From: Opitutales bacterium
GTDB lineage: Bacteria; Verrucomicrobiota; Verrucomicrobiia; Opitutales; UBA2987
Reading direction: 5' to 3'
Assembly (NCBI GenBank): GCA_021772555.1
Contig: JAJFLT010000108.1
Coordinates: 1-12,547 of the forward strand
DNA length: 12,547 nucleotides
Shown here: piece after piece, positions 7,054-12,547 of the stretch
Position numbering within the stretch: position 1 is the stretch's first letter
Layout of the letters: every line of letters starts with the position of its first letter
Position numbers and translations under genes: made by a program
The notes under the pieces: generated by a model
The model's input: only the letters and a program-made list of their open reading frames with translations
What the model was told of the DNA's origin: nothing
The model's database searches: none

Positions 7054-8039
7054 TGAAAGCTTTTCAATACGTCACGGCATCCAATACCGAAAGGGCTTTG
7101 CAACTCTGCGGGAAAAAAGATAAATTCCTGGCCGGTGGCACGGATCTGCTCGGCGAAATCAAGGACTATGTGTCCCAACCGGGTAGGCTGGTTAACATCA
7201 AAAAGCTTCCGGGCACGCGGGAGATTGTTGAAACCGAAGACGGCTGGAAATTGGGCGCCAATGTTACCATTGCGGAAATCGCATCGCACGCGGGCCTTCA
7301 AAAAAACCTGCCCGGAGTGGCCGAGGCTGCCGCCCTCGTAGGCTCACCCCAGATACGCAACATGGGCACGCTGGCGGGAAACCTGGCGCAGCATTCCCGC
7401 TGCTGGTATTACCGGCACCGCGATGTGCAATGCCTTAAAAACGGCGGCGCCCGCTGTTATGCGCGGGAAGCGGAAAATAAATACCACAGCCTGTTTTCCG
7501 GAAACCCATGTATCAGCCCCGTGGTGTCCAACTTGGCAGTGATCCTCGCCACCCTCAACGCCAGCGTCAATGTCCAGCGCGGCAAGAAAATTCTCAATCT
7601 CAAGATGGGCGAATTTTACATGAACGCATGGTTCAACCCTTATGCGCATCATTCATTGCAGTCGGCGGACCTCATCCTCCATATAGAAATACCGGTCAGA
7701 GCACGACCCTGTGTTTATATGCAAGTTTCAGAAAAAACCGATTTCGACTGGGCATTGGTCAGTTGCGCCGCGGCGGGAGAATTGAAGGGAAACACCCTGC
7801 AAAATGTGCGGGTGGCTTTGGGCGCGATTTCACCCCTGGTTCACGAAGTGGAGGAAGCCAACGAATTTCTGGAAAACAAAGAAATCGATCGTAGAACGGC
7901 CAACATGGCTGCGGAAATTATACTGCGCGAGGCCGTTCCCATGGAGCACAACGGCTACAAGGTTCCCATGGCTCGGGCAATTATCCACAGAACTTTGCTC
8001 AAATTAGCCGGCAAAAATTTTGATGAGAAAATTTCATGA
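7053..8039 (+). CDS. FAD subunit of a molybdenum hydroxylase with a Cys-rich insertion
   Basis: A 328-residue FAD-binding subunit (CO-dehydrogenase medium-chain type) that passes electrons from the Fe-S clusters to an acceptor. FAD contacts are expected at FLAGGTDLLGEIK (25-37) and at SPQIRNMGTLAGNLAQ (98-113). Directly after the second motif is an insertion with Cys117, 127, 135 and 153 (RCWYY...C...C...NPC). Such an insertion binds an additional [4Fe-4S] cluster in 4-hydroxybenzoyl-CoA reductase HcrB and in PaoB. The C-terminal CO_deh_flav_C-type domain spans about 220-320. Start selection is firm: the ATG overlaps the Mo-subunit stop and AGAGGG at 7041-7046 is well placed. The gene order Fe-S, Mo, FAD differs from paoABC (Fe-S, FAD, Mo). 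Its end overlaps the next small ORF by ATGA. Confidence 0.92.
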   Translation: MKAFQYVTASNTERALQLCGKKDKFLAGGTDLLGEIKDYVSQPGRLVNIKKLPGTREIVETEDGWKLGANVTIAEIASHAGLQKNLPGVAEAAALVGSPQIRNMGTLAGNLAQHSRCWYYRHRDVQCLKNGGARCYAREAENKYHSLFSGNPCISPVVSNLAVILATLNASVNVQRGKKILNLKMGEFYMNAWFNPYAHHSLQSADLILHIEIPVRARPCVYMQVSEKTDFDWALVSCAAAGELKGNTLQNVRVALGAISPLVHEVEEANEFLENKEIDRRTANMAAEIILREAVPMEHNGYKVPMARAIIHRTLLKLAGKNFDEKIS

Positions 8040-8239
8040 AAGAAACACCCTGCAGATTTCTTCGAACCAAGAAAATGTATATTCCCGCCCAGGCTGAGCG
8101 AGCCCTGGTGGAACGGGATTATCCCGCGGAGACCCCCCATTGCTGGTGCAATAAAACCATGATCGAACTCGGCCCCGACGACCACCCCGTCTCCATCACA
8201 GACTGCACCAACCCAAACCGCAATTGCCACCAAAATTGA
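8036..8239 (+). CDS. Small Cys-rich protein of the molybdenum hydroxylase operon, unknown function
   Basis: A 67-residue ORF starting in a 4-base ATGA overlap with the FAD-subunit stop, which argues that it is a real, coupled member of the operon. It has five cysteines (6, 36, 38, 57, 64), including CWC (36-38). It has no signal peptide or membrane segment. It opens with CRFLRTKKMYIPAQAERAL and later has a GPDDHPV segment before the last two Cys. I do not recognise a named family. A Cys-rich small protein here could bind a metal or an Fe-S cluster, or assist maturation, but this is a guess. Codon use and GC content look like the upstream subunits, not the AT-rich gene that follows. Its last seven codons and stop are duplicated at 10603-10627. 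Confidence 0.65.
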   Translation: MKETPCRFLRTKKMYIPAQAERALVERDYPAETPHCWCNKTMIELGPDDHPVSITDCTNPNRNCHQN

Positions 8240-8240
8240 T
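8216..8240 (+). repeat. 25-bp direct repeat, left copy
   Basis: A perfect 25-base match to 10603-10627 in the same orientation, starting AACCGCAATTGCC and ending AAAATTGAT. This copy covers the last codons and the TGA of the small Cys-rich ORF plus one base. It contains the 8-base palindrome GCAATTGC. The bases flanking the two copies are unrelated, so the identity stops sharply at both ends. The repeats bracket the TMTC-like gene. Confidence 0.9.
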
Positions 8241-8259
8241 GGCGAACTGATCGGCAAAC

Positions 8260-10587
8260 GTGGCACAAAGAAACTCTGTCGATTCAGCAATACCAACGAC
8301 TCGACCACTTCAGGCTATTACCGATAAATGGTCATGGTACATTTTGCCTGCGTTCGCTTTTATATTGTATTTCAATACCTTGGGACATGATTACGCTCTG
8401 GATGATTTTGCTGTCATCACGGAGAATAGGTTCACGCAAAAAGGATTGGCCGGAATTCCGGAGATTGTATCCAGCGCATATTGGGCGGGGAAAGATGAGG
8501 TCTATAACGTATTATACCGTCCATTATCGGTTGTCACTTTTGCAATCGAATATGAAATATTCGGATTAAACCCAGGCATCAGCCACTTCATCAACGTATG
8601 CCTTTACGCCATAACCGGTCTTCTCCTTTTCGGGATACCCTACAAGCTCGCCAAAGGTAAAAATGCGTCTCTTTATTTCATAGCCACACTATTGTTTATC
8701 GGACACCCTCTTCATACAGAAGTGGTGGCCAATATCAAGAGCCGGGATGAATTACTTTCCCTGATCTTCTTGCTCTTAATGATTTATTGTCTGATTCGGT
8801 ATGCATTCGAGAACCGAGCTATTTACTTCATTGCCGGATCGATTCTCTATTTCCTGTCTCTCATGACAAAGGAGAGTTCCATCACATTTCTGGCGGTCGT
8901 TCCACTGATACTAATTTATTTCACAAATAGAAAAATAGGAGAAATCATAAAAATCAGTTCTGCTCTGCTGCCGGGAGTTTTTCTCTATTTTATTCTAAGA
9001 TATTATTCTCTGGGTAGCCTGATCGGTGTAAATACTGAAGACACACTCTCTCCAATAAATAATATTCTGTTGGCCAGTGAAAATTACTCCCAAAGCCTCG
9101 CCACGGGAATTTATATTCTGGGAAAATGTCTGTTTTTGTTCACTTTTCCTCATCCGCTGGTTTATGATTATTCCTTCGGCCAAGTGCCGTTTTCCAGTTT
9201 TGGTGATCCGGTCGTTTTAATTGTCATTCTCCTGATTGTTGGCGCCGGTTTCTACATTTTACCACGGATAAAAAAGAGGGGTATTTTTTCATTTGCCGTG
9301 TTCTTATTTTTTATAACTTATTCGGTTACATCCAATCTAGTGATATTAATCGGAGCCACCATGGCAGAACGCTTTCTCTATATTCCTTCGATAAGTTACT
9401 GCCTGCTTTTGTCGTTGGTATTAGTAAATTTGGCGAATTTTCGTGAAAATGATAATGTGCAAGCTCTCAACATCAAACAAACCATGGCGCAAAGAGGTAT
9501 TTGTCTTCTGCTGCTTTTAATTATCCTGAGCGCCTACAGTTTTAAAACCATTACCCGTAATTTGGTATGGAAAAACAATGAAACACTTGTTTCTAATGAT
9601 ATTAAGATAGCCCCAAATAGCCCACGTATCGTCCACCAATATTCAGATATATTGATTGAGAGAGCAAAAGAGGAGGAAAATCCAGAGTCAAAAAAAGCCT
9701 CATTGAACGAGGCGATAGATATTCTTAAATTTTCTATAAAGCGTTACCCTAAAGACATGTACGCTTATGTCAACTTGGGAAATGCCTATAGCGCTATGGA
9801 GGATTATGAAAACGCGATTGCGGCTATAAAGGCCGCCTTAAGACACGATCCGAATTACATTTTAGCAAAGAAGCATCTTGGTACTGTTTATAATAAAACG
9901 GGTCAGCACCACTTGGCGGTAGAATTATATGAGGAAATATTGCAGTCTGAAGAAGCGTCGATTGATCTGCTTTTAAATCTGGGGACCTTCTATATAAATG
10001 ACAAAAACTATGTCGAAGCAATAAAGACCTTAAAAAAATTAATTTTGTTGGACGGCGATTCTGTTTCTGCGCACCACAATTTGGCGGAAGTTTATACTAA
10101 AATAGACTCCTACGAAAATGCAGTGAAGCATTATGAAAAAACCCTTACCATCGATCCTTACCGTAGAGACACGCTTTTCGCTCTAGGTAGATTGTATTTT
10201 AAGCTGAAGCGTTATAAACTGGCGCTTGAAAAGTTTGAAATATTAATATTACACAAACCTGATGATTATCAAACTTATTTTCAATTAGCGACACTTTATG
10301 TTAAGCTGAATCAATCATCCAATGCTCTTGAGAATTACCGATTAGCAACGCAATACAACTCTAATTATGCTGTCGCCTTCTATAATTTAGGAAATTTACA
10401 TTTTTCAATGAAAGATTACAATGCAGCCATCACCTCCTACATGAAAGCCATTGAAGTTAAACCGGATTATGCCAAAGCCTATGCAAACCTCGGCATTACC
10501 TATAATATTCTGGGCCAATTAGAGAAAGGCAAACAAATGATTCAAAAGGCGATCGAACTCGATCCATCACTATCTGCTATATTGTGA
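8260..10587 (+). CDS. TMTC-like GT-C membrane glycosyltransferase with eight TPRs
   Basis: A 775-residue inner-membrane protein. The N-terminal half (about 24-435) has many hydrophobic helices and the signature of the TMTC/PMT-like GT-C fold: LDDFAVITEN with Asp48-Asp49 in the first outer loop, RPLSVVTFAIEYEIFG (87-102), HPLHTEVVANIKSRDE (149-164), KESSIT (204-209) and AERFLYIPSIS (369-379). The C-terminal half carries about eight 34-residue TPRs (499-770), for example NLGNAYSAMEDYENAI. Eukaryotic TMTC proteins O-mannosylate secreted proteins from a lipid-linked sugar; bacterial homologues are probably protein or glycan glycosyltransferases using polyprenyl-phosphate sugars. The start is GTG at 8260, since an in-frame ATG at 8239 meets a stop after three codons and no other Met occurs before the first helices. 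The DNA is more AT-rich than the upstream operon. The gene is flanked by 25-bp direct repeats. Confidence 0.88.
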   Translation: MAQRNSVDSAIPTTRPLQAITDKWSWYILPAFAFILYFNTLGHDYALDDFAVITENRFTQKGLAGIPEIVSSAYWAGKDEVYNVLYRPLSVVTFAIEYEIFGLNPGISHFINVCLYAITGLLLFGIPYKLAKGKNASLYFIATLLFIGHPLHTEVVANIKSRDELLSLIFLLLMIYCLIRYAFENRAIYFIAGSILYFLSLMTKESSITFLAVVPLILIYFTNRKIGEIIKISSALLPGVFLYFILRYYSLGSLIGVNTEDTLSPINNILLASENYSQSLATGIYILGKCLFLFTFPHPLVYDYSFGQVPFSSFGDPVVLIVILLIVGAGFYILPRIKKRGIFSFAVFLFFITYSVTSNLVILIGATMAERFLYIPSISYCLLLSLVLVNLANFRENDNVQALNIKQTMAQRGICLLLLLIILSAYSFKTITRNLVWKNNETLVSNDIKIAPNSPRIVHQYSDILIERAKEEENPESKKASLNEAIDILKFSIKRYPKDMYAYVNLGNAYSAMEDYENAIAAIKAALRHDPNYILAKKHLGTVYNKTGQHHLAVELYEEILQSEEASIDLLLNLGTFYINDKNYVEAIKTLKKLILLDGDSVSAHHNLAEVYTKIDSYENAVKHYEKTLTIDPYRRDTLFALGRLYFKLKRYKLALEKFEILILHKPDDYQTYFQLATLYVKLNQSSNALENYRLATQYNSNYAVAFYNLGNLHFSMKDYNAAITSYMKAIEVKPDYAKAYANLGITYNILGQLEKGKQMIQKAIELDPSLSAIL

Positions 10588-10602
10588 TGAAAACAGAATT
10601 CT

Positions 10603-10627
10603 AACCGCAATTGCCACCAAAATTGAT
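10603..10627 (+). repeat. 25-bp direct repeat, right copy
   Basis: Identical over 25 bases to 8216-8240. It lies 15 bases after the stop of the TMTC-like gene and three bases before a hairpin. In the frame of the left copy it would encode the last residues of the small Cys-rich ORF (NRNCHQN and stop), so it looks like a detached 3' end of that gene rather than an independent element. Confidence 0.9.
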
Positions 10628-10630
10628 CTA

Positions 10631-10667
10631 CGCACTAAATTCTCAGTGCGGTCCATTTATTATATTT
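10631..10667. terminator. Hairpin terminator between convergent genes
   Basis: CGCACT at 10631-10636 pairs with AGTGCG at 10645-10650 around an 8-base loop. On the + strand it is followed by a T-rich tract (ATTTATTATATTTTTC). On the minus strand it lies directly after the stop of the membrane protein gene and is followed after a few bases by AATTTT. It is placed to end transcription from both the TMTC-like gene and its convergent neighbour. Confidence 0.45.
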
Positions 10668-12054
10668 TTCTTTTGGATTTAGACTTGTTACGACTTTCGC
10701 GAGTAACTTTTTCTATTCCCGAAGGATTGGGCCGTAAATTAAGCCAAACTGCATATGCTGGCACTATTACCGCAATTCCGTAAAGTTGCAGCATGCTTCG
10801 ATGAATGGTCCCCTGGTTTTTCAACCATTTAAAAGCATCCGTAAAACAAAACACAAATACGACTGCCGAAAATGAAATCAACAACATGGCAATCAAGGCT
10901 CGGCCAGTCTGGTCCTTTAACATAAGGTGAAGGCTAAAAAGTATGGATACGAAAATAAATATCCAATAAATACTATGGGTGGGTCCCATAAAAACATATT
11001 TCCAAATATATCCCAAACCATCACTATGGAAAACTAATGATTCTTTGCCGGGTGAAAGGCGAAGTGAGTAAACAGTCTTGAATATAAACCAAGGAAACAA
11101 AGTTAAGAGTCCGAGAAAATATAACATTGGCTCTCTTAACTTTTTTTTGCTAAAAATATTAAGGCGGATTAATTCGGACCAGGAAAAATTGAGCAATATC
11201 ATGGCAACGGTAAGTGCTGGAAGAAAAAGTACTAAACCGTCATTTTTTATCCAGCATGTACCGGCAGTAAGTATTCCTGCCAGCAACCATTCCTTACGAA
11301 GCAAAGCGCTTAAAGCAGCTACTGCATAGGCTTCTACCGCTATGTCGGCGTAACCGCTAGCCGCGTGCCATGTTTGAAATGGTATGGTCAAAATGATAAA
11401 CGAAGTTGCAGAGGCCAACCAACGAATCTTTGAGAATCGCCACGTTGCCAACCAGACTGTCACGGGTAAGGAAAGGTAAAATAACAGACAATCCGCGCGA
11501 GCAATAATACCATTCCAGTCTCCGTTCAATTGGGCGGTAAGGGCTCGCCATATCGGTATACCCAACGGGTAATGCTTATAACCCGTGAACCCTAAAAAAG
11601 CATCTTCATTACTGGGATCGAAAAACCAGTTGACACCGCCGAAAAGCGAGCGGGCACGACCTGCCCAATGCATCATGGCATCATCATAATAAACCGGAAC
11701 CTCAATGAGTTGCCAGGATAGAAACACAATCTTTTCGGCTATAAATAGTAGCAAAACCCACTCATACCACTTGAAAGAAAATTTAGTAAACCGAGGCTTG
11801 GTAATCTCTTTTGTTTTCCAGATATAAACCGTCAGGATCAAGGTTGTGATATATACAGAAAGGATCGAAAAACCGAGTGAAAGGCCTAAATACAGAAGTA
11901 TGGAAACGGTTAGGGTCTCTGCGAAAAATCCGATAAAAAAAGAAGCTATTATCCATTCTCCAGTATTTCTATTGCCTCGAATGAATTTCAGAATTGTCCA
12001 CCCTAACCATACATTTAAGGCCAAATGGCTGAAAATGGCGGTGACAGTAGTCAT
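10660..12054 (-). CDS. Polytopic membrane protein, probable GT-C glycosyltransferase
   Basis: A 464-residue inner-membrane protein with roughly ten or more hydrophobic helices and a basic C-terminal tail (SRNKSKSKRKI). After the first helices, a loop has VYYDDAMMHWAGRARSLF with Asp124-Asp125. This fits the acidic motif of the first periplasmic loop of GT-C enzymes (PMT, ArnT, RgtA-D-like), and the later YPLGIPIWRALTAQLNGDWN and SGYADIAVEAYAVAALSALL segments are also typical of that fold. The donor would be a polyprenyl-phosphate sugar; acceptor unknown. The start at 12054 overlaps the preceding gene's stop (ATGA), so the two are probably translationally coupled. It converges with the TMTC-like gene, a second GT-C protein, so both may serve surface glycan or glycoprotein synthesis. 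The family call is by fold pattern and is moderately sure. Confidence 0.7.
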   Translation of the reverse strand: MTTVTAIFSHLALNVWLGWTILKFIRGNRNTGEWIIASFFIGFFAETLTVSILLYLGLSLGFSILSVYITTLILTVYIWKTKEITKPRFTKFSFKWYEWVLLLFIAEKIVFLSWQLIEVPVYYDDAMMHWAGRARSLFGGVNWFFDPSNEDAFLGFTGYKHYPLGIPIWRALTAQLNGDWNGIIARADCLLFYLSLPVTVWLATWRFSKIRWLASATSFIILTIPFQTWHAASGYADIAVEAYAVAALSALLRKEWLLAGILTAGTCWIKNDGLVLFLPALTVAMILLNFSWSELIRLNIFSKKKLREPMLYFLGLLTLFPWFIFKTVYSLRLSPGKESLVFHSDGLGYIWKYVFMGPTHSIYWIFIFVSILFSLHLMLKDQTGRALIAMLLISFSAVVFVFCFTDAFKWLKNQGTIHRSMLQLYGIAVIVPAYAVWLNLRPNPSGIEKVTRESRNKSKSKRKI

Positions 12055-12512
12055 TTCTTTTTGCCATTCTTCCGGATAAGCTGATCACCGGAATGCGATA
12101 TAATGATGTCTACATTAGGGTTTTCGATGTTCTTATGAAACTTCTTTTCCGCAAGTTCGTACGGCACAATGGAACGCGCAGGCCACTTTAACTTATCCAC
12201 CGACCAAGAACCTTCTCCAATTTCACGACCTGTATCTTGGCTAAATGCCTGGATGCCTTTAAAATTTTTTATCGAAGGATTATCCCCTATGGTTGCCCAA
12301 ATATGAATGTCGTTGCAAATGGTTCTTAATTCCATAAACGTCCATACAAACATAAAACTTAAGAAGAGAGAAAAAACCACCCTTTTTCGACTACAACCTA
12401 TCTCAAATTCGAAGATAACGATGCAGAGAGCCAATATGTGTTTGAGCAAGGCGCGTCGGGGTATGTCGGGCTGGAAGCCCTGCGGCCCCGACGTAACGCC
12501 ACTCAAACTCAT
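12051..12512 (-). CDS. Small membrane-associated protein of unknown function
   Basis: A 153-residue ORF that I do not recognise. After a Pro/Gly-rich start (residues 1-20) it has two hydrophobic stretches (HILALCIVIFEFEIG, about 25-39, and VVFSLFLSFMFVWTFM, about 45-60). A polar C-terminal part follows, including DIHIWATIGDNPSIKNFKGIQAF and NVDIIISHSGDQLIRK. The topology would be two helices with an outer or inner soluble tail of about 90 residues. The stop overlaps the start of the GT-C-like gene by ATGA, which supports translation and a shared role. Codons about 7-20 coincide with a GC-rich palindrome (12454-12493), so the N-terminus could be repeat-derived. The next in-frame Met (MFVWTFM, near residue 54) would remove the first helix. 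Confidence 0.55.
   Translation of the reverse strand: MSLSGVTSGPQGFQPDIPRRALLKHILALCIVIFEFEIGCSRKRVVFSLFLSFMFVWTFMELRTICNDIHIWATIGDNPSIKNFKGIQAFSQDTGREIGEGSWSVDKLKWPARSIVPYELAEKKFHKNIENPNVDIIISHSGDQLIRKNGKKK
12454..12493. repeat. 40-bp nested palindrome, REP-like
   Basis: Outer arms CGTCGGGG (12454-12461) and CCCCGACG (12486-12493) are perfect complements. Inside them GGGCT (12468-12472) and AGCCC (12476-12480) form a second stem with loop GGA. The element is much more GC-rich than the surrounding AT-rich DNA. Its GGGCTGGAAGCCC core resembles short palindromic repeats I associate with Verrucomicrobia-like genomes; this is recollection, not a search. It lies inside the predicted 5' coding part of the last minus-strand ORF. 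Only one copy is seen in this window. Confidence 0.6.
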
Positions 12513-12517
12513 AATGG

Positions 12518-12522
12518 CCTCT
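12518..12522 (-). promoter_or_regulatory. Shine-Dalgarno deciding the 12512 start
   Basis: On the minus strand AGAGG is followed after five bases by the ATG at 12512. This is one of the clearer ribosome-binding sites in the window. It supports starting the last ORF upstream of the palindrome, so that the palindrome is translated. Confidence 0.45.
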
Positions 12523-12547
12523 GTCCGAAGGATTTGTGCGGCACGGT

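Noticed and set aside
9754..10572. Possible tandem DNA repeat in the TMTC-like gene
   Set aside because: The periodicity is at protein level (34-residue TPRs). The DNA units are strongly diverged and are not a nucleotide repeat array.
8216..10627. The 25-bp repeats as an insertion-sequence target duplication
   Set aside because: There is no transposase and no terminal inverted repeats were seen next to the repeats. Twenty-five bases is also long for a normal target-site duplication.

Overview
The window reads as an ordinary chromosomal stretch of a Gram-negative bacterium, plausibly from the PVC group (Verrucomicrobiota/Planctomycetota). That placement is an inference from gene content (a Tat-exported molybdenum hydroxylase, a TMTC-like membrane glycosyltransferase with a TPR tail, an HDOD protein), from weak or absent Shine-Dalgarno sequences at many starts, and from a GGGCT...AGCCC-cored palindrome near the right end. 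No rRNA, tRNA, CRISPR array, integrase or transposase gene is visible.

Left part (1-1649): the 3' end of an unidentified + strand gene, a canonical thioredoxin with a credible sigma70-type promoter, and a convergent HDOD-domain gene on the minus strand. A short divergent intergenic region then leads into the + strand genes.

Middle (1650-8239): a same-strand run of two short-chain dehydrogenases (the first lacks the catalytic Tyr, the second has a full classical active site), a secreted protein resembling DUF1326, and a molybdenum hydroxylase operon of the xanthine dehydrogenase/PaoABC type. The operon order is Tat-signal [2Fe-2S] subunit, Mo-cofactor subunit, FAD subunit, with overlapping start/stop codons. 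The FAD subunit has a four-cysteine insertion typical of members with an extra [4Fe-4S] cluster. A 67-codon Cys-rich ORF overlaps the FAD gene stop by ATGA and looks like a fourth operon member. Together these suggest a periplasmic oxidoreductase acting on aldehydes or N-heterocycles. The substrate cannot be read from the sequence, and no XdhC/PaoD-type maturation gene is present in the window.

Right part (8240-12547): base composition turns visibly more AT-rich. A TMTC-like GT-C glycosyltransferase with eight C-terminal TPRs is transcribed towards a second GT-C-like polytopic membrane protein and its small translationally coupled partner on the minus strand. The TMTC gene is bracketed by a perfect 25-bp direct repeat. 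The left copy is the last codons and stop of the Cys-rich ORF, and the right copy lies just before a hairpin that looks like the operon's original terminator. This suggests that a single-gene segment was inserted at the 3' end of the molybdenum hydroxylase operon, and it is the most notable observation here. At the far right, a 40-bp nested palindrome lies inside the first codons of the last minus-strand ORF.
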